From NCBI GenBank assembly GCA_947631625.1, contig CANRMA010000004.1:62001-126000 (forward strand): 64,000 nucleotides of DNA, written 5' to 3'. This document shows, piece after piece, positions 23,259-31,452 of the stretch; position 1 is the first letter of the stretch, and each line of letters starts with the position of its first letter. Under the pieces are notes generated by a model. That model worked only from the letters and a program-made list of their open reading frames with translations. It made no database searches and was not told where the DNA came from. A program made the position numbers and the translations under genes. The stretch is from an uncultured Lachnospiraceae bacterium. GTDB taxonomy: Bacteria; Bacillota; Clostridia; Lachnospirales; Lachnospiraceae.

Positions 23259-25055
23259 ATGAATAAACGGAAGCAGGCGGCAAAAGATGTATCGGAAGTA
23301 TCAATGCTGCAGAAAATAAGTTATCTTTTTGATAAAAAACAGAAAATACAATGTCTGGGTCTTGGAGTGCTGATATTGATAGGCGGACTTTTGGAAACGT
23401 TGGGCGTTTCGATGATGCTGCCGTTGGTGCAGGCGATAATGGAGCCCGAAAAGCTGATGCAGAATCAATATGTTCAGAAAGTAATGGAGCTTCTGCATAT
23501 CGAGACGGCAAACAGGCTTATAATCACGATGTTGGCTGCGGTCATACTGCTTTTTGTTGTAAAAAATTCATATTTATTGTTTCAGACTTATGTGCAGAAT
23601 ACCTTTGTGACACGAAACAGAAACAGGATGATAAGCCGCGTTATGAGGGAATTTTTAAACAGGCCCTATGAAGAATATCTGGGAGCGGATATACCGACGG
23701 TATTCAGGCTCACGGACAGCGATATTCCTAATGCTTTTCAGCTTATCTTGGTTTCGATACAGCTTGTTACGGAGGTTGTGGTTTCGTTTTGCCTGAGCGT
23801 CGTATTGTTTGTTGTAAGCCCGCTTCTGGCACTCTTTATTGTTGTGATATTCTTCGGTCTGACTTTGGTTTTGTTTAAGTTTTTAAAGCCAAGGCTTAAT
23901 GAGATTGGAAGAAAAAATCAGGAGATACAGTCGCGGATAGCCAAATGGCGTATTCAGTCCATTTACGGACTTAAGGATGTCAAGGTGCTCAACAGGGAAG
24001 AATTTTTCTTAAGGAATTATTATGAGAGCGGAAGCATAGGCGCGGATGTGGCAAGGAATTACGCGGTTTTGAATAATCTTCCGAGACTGCTTATCGAAAC
24101 GATATTTATCGCGAGCATACTCGGCTTTGTTATGATATTCATAGTGGGAGGCGGCAATATGAACTCCCTGTTCCAGCAGCTTACCACATTTGCGGTAGCC
24201 GCGATACGTATTATGCCGAGCGCAAACCGTATCAATACTTATATATCCGAAATCGCTTACTCTCAGCCCTGTCTGGATTACCTGTATGAGAATCTGACCG
24301 ATAATATGAAAAAAGACGTAAACGGCACTATCATAGGAAATCTTAAGAAGCGTCTGAAAAAGTTTGATAAAAAGCTTGTTCTTCAGGACAAAATAGTACT
24401 TGATAATATTACTTTTGCCTATCCGGGGACTGATAAAAATATTTTTACCAATGCCCACATGGAAGTAAAAAAAGGCCAGTCGGTAGGCATAATGGGCCCG
24501 TCGGGCGCGGGAAAATCTACGATCGTAGATATTTTGCTGGGACTTTTGCATGCTAACGAGGGCACGATAACCTGTGACGGAAGAAATATTTTCGACAATT
24601 ATGAATCGTGGCTTGCACAGATAGGGTATATACCGCAGTCGATCTATCTGGTGGACGAATCGATTCGCGACAATATAGCGTTTGGCATAGATGAAGATAA
24701 GATAGACGATAAAAGGATTTGGGAAGTTTTGGAAGAGGCTCAGCTTAAGGAATTTATAGAGGAGCTTCCCGAAGGACTTGATACTACAATAGGTGACAGA
24801 GGTGTCAGATTATCCGGAGGACAGAGACAGCGTATCGGGATTGCGAGGGCGTTGTATCATGATCCGGAAATTTTGGTATTTGATGAGGCGACGTCTGCGC
24901 TTGACAACGACACCGAAAAGGCGGTCATGGATGCGGTCAACAGTTTCCATGGCAAAAAGACTATGGTAATAATCGCTCACAGACTGAATACTATTGCGCA
25001 ATGTGACGTTATCTACAAGGTCGAAGGCGAGAAGATCGTGGAGGGCAGTCTGTAA
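23259..25055 (+). CDS. ABC-type lipid-linked oligosaccharide flippase 1 (PglK/MsbA-like)
   Basis: A 598-residue half-transporter. The membrane domain (residues about 35-330) shows about six spans (LGLGVLILIGGLLETLGVSM, LIITMLAAVILLFVVKNSYL and others). The nucleotide-binding domain (about 375-598) has Walker A GPSGAGKST near 412-420, signature LSGGQRQRIGIARAL near 516, Walker B ILVFDEATSAL and the IIAHRL switch histidine. PglK-like proteins flip undecaprenyl-linked oligosaccharides, which fits the Pgl-like genes at 167-3111. It works as a homodimer. A close paralogue is at 50825. The next gene starts 1 base after this stop. Confidence 0.9.
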   Translation: MNKRKQAAKDVSEVSMLQKISYLFDKKQKIQCLGLGVLILIGGLLETLGVSMMLPLVQAIMEPEKLMQNQYVQKVMELLHIETANRLIITMLAAVILLFVVKNSYLLFQTYVQNTFVTRNRNRMISRVMREFLNRPYEEYLGADIPTVFRLTDSDIPNAFQLILVSIQLVTEVVVSFCLSVVLFVVSPLLALFIVVIFFGLTLVLFKFLKPRLNEIGRKNQEIQSRIAKWRIQSIYGLKDVKVLNREEFFLRNYYESGSIGADVARNYAVLNNLPRLLIETIFIASILGFVMIFIVGGGNMNSLFQQLTTFAVAAIRIMPSANRINTYISEIAYSQPCLDYLYENLTDNMKKDVNGTIIGNLKKRLKKFDKKLVLQDKIVLDNITFAYPGTDKNIFTNAHMEVKKGQSVGIMGPSGAGKSTIVDILLGLLHANEGTITCDGRNIFDNYESWLAQIGYIPQSIYLVDESIRDNIAFGIDEDKIDDKRIWEVLEEAQLKEFIEELPEGLDTTIGDRGVRLSGGQRQRIGIARALYHDPEILVFDEATSALDNDTEKAVMDAVNSFHGKKTMVIIAHRLNTIAQCDVIYKVEGEKIVEGSL

Positions 25056-25056
25056 A

Positions 25057-26091
25057 ATGTTAGGAATAGAGATGCAGGAAGGTTTCGGACTTGGCAATCA
25101 GTTGTTTTTTTATGTCACGACAAGATGTCTGGCTATGGATAAGGGATATAAGTTCAGCGTATTGGACCCGGAGCATTTGGCTAACAATATGCACAGCGAT
25201 TGCGGCCTTTATTTTATGGATCTGGACTATGGTGAAAAGTCTGTAAAAGAGGATTACGAGCATATTTATCACGAAAAAGAGGACAGGCTTTTTGCGGGAA
25301 ATTCAAAACACGACCTTACGCATGGTGTATACGTTACCGATACGGATAAGGGGCTTTTTGATGTAGAGGATAACACTCTCTTATATGGAAATTTCCAGTC
25401 GGAGGATTATTTTATAAATCATAAGGCTGAAATAAAAGAATGGCTTAAAGTAAAGCCCGAATACGACTGTAAAGAATACAGCAGGGATAATCTGTGTATC
25501 ATGCACTTAAGGTGCAGCGACTATATGGGCTCACCGGAGCTTTATCTTCGCCGCGGCTATTGGCTTAAGGCGATGAAACATATGCGCGGCATCAATCCTG
25601 AAATGGAATTTATGATAATTACTAATGACGTTGAGGAAGCAGGAAAATTTCTTCCGGGCGTGCCGGCATATAACTTTGATCTGGCCAAAGATTACAGCAT
25701 AATTAAAAACGCAAGGTATCTTTTGCTTGCAAATTCGTCATTTGCATATTTTCCGGCGTTTACAAGCGATACCGTTAAATATATTTTGGCCCCGAAATAC
25801 TGGGCGAGACACAACGTATCTGACGGATACTGGGCTTCGGAGCAGAATATTTATGCCGGCTGGCACTATATGGACAGAAAAGGGCGGGTATATGACGATA
25901 AGCAGTGTAAGGAGGAACTGGCGCGGTATAAGAAAACTTCTGCAAAGTATGCGAAGCTTAATAAAAGGCCGACAGGTTTTGGCTTAAAGATGATGAAACT
26001 CAGGGCTGAAGGCATATATTTCAGGGCCTATGCGGCGAAAATCGCCCGCGGCGTTAAAAGAAGAGCAAAAAAGCTGTTTGTCAAAGCTTAA
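25057..26091 (+). CDS. GT11-like fucosyltransferase, divergent
   Basis: 344 residues from the ATG at 25057, just after the ABC transporter stop; an in-frame ATG at 24994 lies within the transporter gene. N-terminus MLGIEMQEGFGLGNQLFFYVTTRCLA has the GLGNQLF core of GT11. The donor motif is H150-L-R-C-S-D-Y, a variant of HxRRxDY in which the second Arg is Cys, and LLLANSSFAYFPAFTSDTVKYILAPKYWARH follows. Likely a GDP-sugar-dependent transferase. The altered motif may mean a different donor or altered activity. The C-terminus is very basic (KRRAKKLFVKA), possibly for membrane association. Confidence 0.78.
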   Translation: MLGIEMQEGFGLGNQLFFYVTTRCLAMDKGYKFSVLDPEHLANNMHSDCGLYFMDLDYGEKSVKEDYEHIYHEKEDRLFAGNSKHDLTHGVYVTDTDKGLFDVEDNTLLYGNFQSEDYFINHKAEIKEWLKVKPEYDCKEYSRDNLCIMHLRCSDYMGSPELYLRRGYWLKAMKHMRGINPEMEFMIITNDVEEAGKFLPGVPAYNFDLAKDYSIIKNARYLLLANSSFAYFPAFTSDTVKYILAPKYWARHNVSDGYWASEQNIYAGWHYMDRKGRVYDDKQCKEELARYKKTSAKYAKLNKRPTGFGLKMMKLRAEGIYFRAYAAKIARGVKRRAKKLFVKA

Positions 26092-26155
26092 AGCATAAAT
26101 CCCGTTGAATAAGCAGATTGCAATATCTATAATAATGCATGGCAGTGGAATGAAG

Positions 26156-26247
26156 CAGATAATGTATAAGTCAGATAATAAATAAAGCAGATAATAAGTA
26201 AAGCAGACAATAAATAAAGCAGACAATAAATAGAGCGGATAATGAAA
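26156..26247. repeat. 16-base minisatellite upstream of a membrane protein gene
   Basis: Six units in exact 16-base register, starting at 26156, 26172, 26188, 26204, 26220 and 26236, with consensus CAGATAATAAATAAAG. Degenerate, out-of-register units continue to about 26315, almost to the start codon at 26318. The tract replaces any recognisable promoter between the two genes. Confidence 0.9.
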
Positions 26248-26317
26248 AAAATAAAAAATGTAGCAGATAAATGAAGTAAGTAATAAATCAGATATAAATA
26301 GATAAAGCGGATGATAT

Positions 26318-27967
26318 ATGAATAAAAAAGATAAAACCGTATGGAATAGTTTGGAACTAAATATATTTAAAAAATATGACAACTGTGTCACTTTTTTTCG
26401 CAGGCTTGCAGACAGGATCGTGAAAAGCATCAACAGTCTTTCGGTTAAAAAGCTGACAATATGCGCGGCGGTTCTTTTTGCGGTGTCCTTAATACCTATC
26501 CTTTTGCTCGGAAGATATAATGTCATGTGCGTGGACGACTATAATTACGGCATAGCGGTACATGATGCATGGCTTGCGACAGGTTCGTTTAAGGAAGCGT
26601 TGCGCAGCGCGATAGAGCAGGTAAAACTGGTCTATATGACGATACAGGGAGCCTATACGTCTTGCTTTTTAATGTCTCTGTGTCCGATGAACTTTTCTTA
26701 TGAGAGCGCGTTTGTGGTGCCGATAATAATGGTCGGACTGTTTTCGGTATCAACTTTTTTGCTGGGCAGGCAGATGCTTACAAGGTGGCTTGGCGCGGAT
26801 AGGCATAGGGCGGCGTTTGTGATGTTTATACTGCTTTTTATGTATTATCAGGTGATCGAGGCGCCTTTTGAGGGTATATACTGGTACAACGGCTCGGTGC
26901 ATTATATTTTTATGGAGGCGTTGTTTTTTATAATACTGACACTCGTGTCATATTCTATTCTGGAAGATAAAAATAAAACAGGCAGAGTGATAAGCTGTAC
27001 GGCGGCGGCCATACTTGCTCCGATAAATGCGGGCTGTAATATAGTTACTGCTCTTCAGGCTGAGGTGCTTCTGTTATTTTTACTCATATATGTGTGTGTC
27101 GTAAAGAAAAAAAGGCTGTTTTATGTATTGATACCGTATCTGACATATACCGCAGGTTTTTTATGCAATATGCTGGCTCCGGGGCACAGGGTTAGAGCCG
27201 GAGCGGACGTGACTTCGGGCTGTTCTCCGCTTATGTCAATTTTGCTTTCGTTTTATCACGCGCCGGTATTTATGATCAAATGGACGTCAGTTTTTGTGAT
27301 TCTGATATGGCTTGCTCTGCTTCCCGTTCTTTGGCGGATAGCCGTAGAATCTGATAAAAAATTTGAACACCCGTTTTGGATGACCGCAGGGGCGTACTGC
27401 ATCATATCTGCTATGTTTACGCCTACGCTTTACGGACTGGGAACGGTCGGACTTGCCAGAGTGGATAATATTATTCAAATGGTATATTATTTGAGTATTG
27501 TTCTTGTGACCGTATACTGGCTTGGCTTTGTAAGTCACGGTCATAAAAAGCAAAACCGTATTGCAGGCAAGCGGTCGGATAAAGAGCTGTCCGGGTCTGT
27601 GACTGAAACCTCAGGCATGAAGCTTGGCAAATTTCTTGAGAGTACGGGAAATATGATGACGATATCTTTTCTTTTACTGGTATGTGTCGTATGGATATTT
27701 ACCGCCGATAAAAACACCTACACAGGGATATCCGCGCTTCGCTCGCTTATTATAGGAGACGGCAGGGCTTATTATACCGAATCTATGGAGAGACATGAAC
27801 TGTATGTGGATAAGAAGGTAAGAGACGTTGAAGTAAAGCCTTATTCCGCCAAACCTGCACTGTTTAAGTTCGACGATCTGAGTCCTGACAAGGATTATTG
27901 GCTGAATACGGGCGTGACGGAATATTATCATAAACATTCTATAAGACTTGTGGAAAAAGACGGATAG
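26318..27967 (+). CDS. DUF6056-like polytopic membrane protein
   Basis: A 549-residue integral membrane protein with about ten to twelve spans. A cytoplasmic N-terminal tail precedes the first span at residues about 48-66, followed by MCVDDYNYGIAVHDAW and YWYNGSVHYIFMEALFFIILT. These two motifs fit the DUF6056 family of GT-C-like membrane proteins in Firmicutes glycan loci. An acidic pair directly after the first span is where GT-C enzymes keep the catalytic Asp, so transfer of a polyprenyl-phosphate sugar outside the membrane is possible but unproven. A TGACA-N4-TGTCA palindrome lies in the coding region at 26377-26390. Confidence 0.75.
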   Translation: MNKKDKTVWNSLELNIFKKYDNCVTFFRRLADRIVKSINSLSVKKLTICAAVLFAVSLIPILLLGRYNVMCVDDYNYGIAVHDAWLATGSFKEALRSAIEQVKLVYMTIQGAYTSCFLMSLCPMNFSYESAFVVPIIMVGLFSVSTFLLGRQMLTRWLGADRHRAAFVMFILLFMYYQVIEAPFEGIYWYNGSVHYIFMEALFFIILTLVSYSILEDKNKTGRVISCTAAAILAPINAGCNIVTALQAEVLLLFLLIYVCVVKKKRLFYVLIPYLTYTAGFLCNMLAPGHRVRAGADVTSGCSPLMSILLSFYHAPVFMIKWTSVFVILIWLALLPVLWRIAVESDKKFEHPFWMTAGAYCIISAMFTPTLYGLGTVGLARVDNIIQMVYYLSIVLVTVYWLGFVSHGHKKQNRIAGKRSDKELSGSVTETSGMKLGKFLESTGNMMTISFLLLVCVVWIFTADKNTYTGISALRSLIIGDGRAYYTESMERHELYVDKKVRDVEVKPYSAKPALFKFDDLSPDKDYWLNTGVTEYYHKHSIRLVEKDG

Positions 27968-27980
27968 AAGGGCGGTCTGT

Positions 27981-28730
27981 ATGGAAAACCGGAAACTTGA
28001 GCTTAAAAATGTCACGCTTGCGGCAATGACAAGCGTAAACATATACGAAACTATAAAGGCGCTTCAATACAGTATGAGGGAGATCGATTTTGGCGAAGTT
28101 GTGCTTATTACCCACAGAAAACCGCTTTCCCTGCCGAGGAACATACATTACAGGCATACGTCCAAGCTTAACGATATAGATGCATTTAATTATAAAATGG
28201 TATATGAGCTTTCGGATTATATAGATACAGACTACGTGCTGCTTGTACATTATGACGGTTTTGTCGTAAATCCGCAAAGTTGGCGGGACGAATTTCTGGA
28301 TTATGACTATATAGGCTCGCCCTGGCCGCTGCCGGATAATGACATAGCCTATCGTGATTCCAAAGGAAACATCTGCCGCGTGGGAAACAGCGTGTCCATT
28401 CGAAGCAAACGCCTGTTGGAATTTCCGAGACAGGCGGGACTTAAGTGGGAAAGAATGGAGGACGGCTTTTTTAACGAAGATACATTTTTGTGCTGTAAAA
28501 ATAAGAATATAATAGAGGATGCCGGAATGACTTTCGCCCCCATAGAAGTTGCAAAATATTTCGGCCATGAACATATGATCCCGGAGATAATGGATGTTGA
28601 GGAGCCGTTTATCTTCCATAAATGGAGGGGACGCAATGAGAAATATCCGCGCTTTGTGAATCCGTGGAAAGTGCGGTGGCAGAAATTTAAGGATTTGGCG
28701 CGGCCGCTGCTATTTTGGCGGAGAAACTGA
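27981..28730 (+). CDS. DUF5672-like putative glycosyltransferase
   Basis: 249 residues from the ATG at 27981; an in-frame start at 27948 would lie inside the previous gene. LKNVTLAAMTSVNIYETIKALQ opens the domain, then FGEVVLITHRKP, YVLLVHYDGFVVNPQSWRDEFLDYDYIGSPWPLP and NSVSIRSKRLLEF match the DUF5672 family. That family is found in glycan loci and is presumed to have a GT-A-like fold. The D-G-F-V segment after VHY could be the metal-binding acidic motif. Function inferred as sugar transfer. Confidence 0.75.
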   Translation: MENRKLELKNVTLAAMTSVNIYETIKALQYSMREIDFGEVVLITHRKPLSLPRNIHYRHTSKLNDIDAFNYKMVYELSDYIDTDYVLLVHYDGFVVNPQSWRDEFLDYDYIGSPWPLPDNDIAYRDSKGNICRVGNSVSIRSKRLLEFPRQAGLKWERMEDGFFNEDTFLCCKNKNIIEDAGMTFAPIEVAKYFGHEHMIPEIMDVEEPFIFHKWRGRNEKYPRFVNPWKVRWQKFKDLARPLLFWRRN

Positions 28731-28738
28731 TGCACAGA

Positions 28739-28898
28739 GGGGTGCGAGGGCGTTGAGGCGCATATATAACTGTGTAAGGCACGCTTGCGCTCCGACTCCG
28801 GCGCAGCGGTACTAAGGCTGCAAAAAACGCAGCCTAAGGACCGGCGCCTGCGTAGGGCCTTATACAGTTATATATGTGCCTCAACACCCTCGCACCCC
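28739..28898. repeat. Long palindrome of repeat family 1 (copy with 42-base arms)
   Basis: Arms 28739-28780 and 28857-28898 are 42 bases each and match at almost every position (GGGGTGCGAGGGCGTTGAGG... against its complement). The centre has a second hairpin, AAGGCTGCAAAAAACGCAGCC near 28813-28834, flanked by GCGCAGCGGTACT. That inner segment matches the reverse complement of the repeat at 1-128. Confidence 0.85.
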
Positions 28899-28959
28899 TG
28901 CTTAGGCAGTTGCGGAGCGGATTGCTTAATTGAGTGATTTGTGCGATATGTATTATTCG

Positions 28960-29160
28960 ATTAAGCAGTTGCAGAATGTATTGTTTAATAGCGTGAGTTG
29001 TACAATATATACGGATCATAAGCAGGGCGCTGTGCCGCCGCCGGCGCTTAGCGAGGTCTTTTCGAGTTTAGCGCCGTTGCGAGCGGCAATGCAGCGAAAG
29101 CGTGCCCTGCGTTGATCTGTATATGTTGTACAACGTCTACCCTCAAAAAACTTGTTGCTC
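28960..29160. repeat. Degenerate palindrome of repeat family 1
   Basis: Core arms 28997-29028 and 29104-29134 pair (GTTGTACAATATATACGGATC ... GCAGGGC). The centre, CGGCGCTTAGCGAGG followed by TTTTCGAGTTTAGCGCC at about 29043-29075, is the reverse complement of the centre of the 20824-21018 element, showing common origin in opposite orientation. Confidence 0.7.
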
Positions 29161-29222
29161 AATTGTCGGACGCAATTGTTGGGCTCAATTGTCAGGCGCA
29201 ATCGCCGCGAAAGGAGACAGGT

Positions 29223-30149
29223 ATGGTTTACGACTGTGTTCCGTTTTTTAACGAACTGGATATTTTAAAGCTGCGAATGCATATATTATCGCCTTATGTG
29301 GATAAGTTTGTGATCGAGGAGGCGGCTTACACTTTTTCCGGGGAACCGAAGGATATGATATTTGCGAAAAACCGTCGGATGTTTGACGAATTTGCGGATA
29401 AGATATTGTATGTGCCGGTTGAGGATGATCCGGCGGATATAACAACGACGCATGAGAGGGATAAGTATCAGAAAAATCAGCTTATTAAGGCGCTTGGAGG
29501 GTGCGGGCCGGAAGATATCATAATATTTAGTGACGTTGACGAGATCCCTGATCCGGCGGCGCTTAGGAAAATAGTAGAAAATTTTGATGCGGATAAGATT
29601 TACCACCTTGCGCAGAGGATGTTTTATTGTTTTCTGAATATGGAGGAGGTATCGGGCAGGCTTTTGTCCATTACGGGCGAGTTTGAAGGAGTTGATAAGA
29701 AACAGTGGCTTGGGAGCAAGGTGTGCGGTTTTGCAAAGCTTCCGAAGGAAGGGATAGTTTATCTAAGGGAGATTAAGCCGGAAGATCCTGCCAGTGTGAG
29801 GGTTGCGGACGGCGGTTGGCATTTTGGCTATATGGGCGGAAATGGGGAGAAAAACGTCGCAAAACGTATCAGTGAAAAAGTGCAGGCTGCCGCGCATCAG
29901 GAGTATAACGAAGACAAATATCTTAAAGAAGCGGTGGACAGGCTTTTGTGCGGCGAAGATATTTTCGGCAGGGACGCGGAGTTTATAAGGGTGGAGATCG
30001 ACGACACTTATCCTGCTTATTTAAGGGAGCATATGGACGAATATGCTTATTTGATCGCGCCTGCGGTAAGCAAAGTGAGGATAGCCTGCAAGAAAAGTAT
30101 GCTTAAAGCAAAGTCGTTTCTCAGAAAGCTGCGCGGCAGGCTTGTGTAA
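29223..30149 (+). CDS. GT17-like glycosyltransferase
   Basis: 308 residues from the ATG at 29223 after AAAGGAGACAGGT; the open frame upstream is repeat sequence. VYDCVPFFNELDILKLRMHILSPYVDKFVIEEA is typical of family 17, known from eukaryotic beta-1,4-mannosyl-glycoprotein GlcNAc transferase and bacterial homologues. The DxD-like element is in IIFSDVDEIPDPAAL, followed by DGGWHFGYMGG. The donor is probably a UDP-HexNAc. Codon use and GC match the surrounding genes. Confidence 0.85.
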   Translation: MVYDCVPFFNELDILKLRMHILSPYVDKFVIEEAAYTFSGEPKDMIFAKNRRMFDEFADKILYVPVEDDPADITTTHERDKYQKNQLIKALGGCGPEDIIIFSDVDEIPDPAALRKIVENFDADKIYHLAQRMFYCFLNMEEVSGRLLSITGEFEGVDKKQWLGSKVCGFAKLPKEGIVYLREIKPEDPASVRVADGGWHFGYMGGNGEKNVAKRISEKVQAAAHQEYNEDKYLKEAVDRLLCGEDIFGRDAEFIRVEIDDTYPAYLREHMDEYAYLIAPAVSKVRIACKKSMLKAKSFLRKLRGRLV

Positions 30150-30164
30150 GAATGGGGGATTGCT

Positions 30165-31439
30165 ATGGGATTCTGTAAAAAGACGGGAAAGATTATGGAA
30201 TTTTACGATAAAGTCCGGAAAACTAAAATTCCCCGGATACTTTTTTATATAGGGCTTACTGTTGAGTTGGGAGTCGTTATAATAGATAAGAGTAATTACA
30301 TAAATCCCATAGAGGGGCAGTTATTTCGCCTTACTTTTGTTATATTTGCGCTGAAGCTTTTGCTTACGGAGTATAGTCTGAAAGAATGGCTTATTATAGC
30401 GGCTGTGGAGTTTATGGCGCTTATATCGTATAGGGTAACGGGTAAAAATGATATAATAAGAATAGTGACTTTTGTGGCGGCATGTAAAGATATCCCGCTA
30501 AAGCAGATGATCAGATATGCTTTTTACGTTACGCTAATAGGCTGTACGGCAATCGTATTTCTTTCGGTAACAGGCATATATGGGGATATGCGCCTTACGG
30601 CCGATTACGGGCGTGGGTATGACATGCTGTATCAGAAAGGTTACGAGGAGACCAGATACACTCTTGGTATGGGGCACCCCAACGCCCTGGCGGCTATGTG
30701 CCTTATGCTGATGGCGATGGGAATTTATGTATATTCGGAGAAGATGAAGTGGTACGTATATCTTTTTCTGATGCTTTTAAATGTTGGGTTATACGGTCTG
30801 ACCGGTTCCAAAACTACGATATTGATAATAACGTTTCTGCTTCTTGCTTCATTTATAATGAGTCTTAGCAAATTCTGCCGTGAAAAGAAATTTGCGTATA
30901 TATGCGGATTGTTGGTTTTTTTGGTCTGTGTGGGCTTTTCGGCGGACGCTGCGGCCAATGCGCCTAAGGTGAGAAATGCCGAATACAGGGTAACATTTTT
31001 GTCAAGTCTCGGCAGCGGGGCCAACGCCCATGTTGAGGCATTGATGAATATTGATTATAAGCTGAACGGAAGGATACGCTCGCTCACGGATACCGAGGAT
31101 AATTACGGTTCTGTTGAAAGTTGGAAACTTTTTTCCGCTCCGGAGTATATGGATTATTATTTTGATATGGGCTGGGTAAAGCTGTTTTTCCGTTATGGAA
31201 TAATCCCGGCGCTTATATATTGTGCGGCGAACGTGTTGTTATTATGGGATTTTTATAAAAAGAGAGATGCTTTCGGGCTTGTGGTATTTGTTGTGCTGAC
31301 CATTTATACGGTTGTGGAAGCGCATCTTATTTCCGTATATATAGGGCGGAATTTTATGCTTATGATAATGGGTAGTTACTTTTTCACAGACCGGGGAAGT
31401 ATCGGAAAAACAACTCTGAATTTGGATAAAGCTGTATAA
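30165..31439 (+). CDS. Wzy-like polysaccharide polymerase 1
   Basis: A 424-residue polytopic membrane protein with ten or more predicted spans, for example IFYIGLTVELGVVII, LLMLLNVGLYGLTGSK and FAYICGLLVFLVCVGFSA. The GMGHPNALAAMCLML segment followed by a large outside loop (about residues 260-330) is the usual layout of O-antigen/EPS polymerases. Sequence identity within Wzy is low, so the call rests on topology, the HPN motif and context. It would polymerise lipid-linked repeat units outside the membrane. Its start is 15 bases after the GT17 stop. Confidence 0.78.
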   Translation: MGFCKKTGKIMEFYDKVRKTKIPRILFYIGLTVELGVVIIDKSNYINPIEGQLFRLTFVIFALKLLLTEYSLKEWLIIAAVEFMALISYRVTGKNDIIRIVTFVAACKDIPLKQMIRYAFYVTLIGCTAIVFLSVTGIYGDMRLTADYGRGYDMLYQKGYEETRYTLGMGHPNALAAMCLMLMAMGIYVYSEKMKWYVYLFLMLLNVGLYGLTGSKTTILIITFLLLASFIMSLSKFCREKKFAYICGLLVFLVCVGFSADAAANAPKVRNAEYRVTFLSSLGSGANAHVEALMNIDYKLNGRIRSLTDTEDNYGSVESWKLFSAPEYMDYYFDMGWVKLFFRYGIIPALIYCAANVLLLWDFYKKRDAFGLVVFVVLTIYTVVEAHLISVYIGRNFMLMIMGSYFFTDRGSIGKTTLNLDKAV

Positions 31440-31452
31440 GGCCGGAAATTAT

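Larger units (their letters stand above)
28731..29222. other. 492-base gene-free region filled with palindromic repeats
   Basis: Holds two members of repeat family 1 back to back: the perfect-looking palindrome at 28739-28898 and a more degenerate one at about 28960-29160. Degenerate direct copies of a GATTGCTTAATTGAGTG-type unit lie between them (about 28921 and 28977). The only open frames follow the repeats. The last 15 bases are the ribosome site AAAGGAGACAGGT of the next gene. Confidence 0.75.

Noticed and set aside
24994..25056. Upstream start for the divergent GT11 gene
   Set aside because: It lies fully inside the ABC transporter gene and the extra residues do not fit the family; the ATG at 25057 follows the transporter stop.
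26156..26247. CRISPR-like array of 16-base units
   Set aside because: Units are contiguous with no spacers and the period is far too short for CRISPR.
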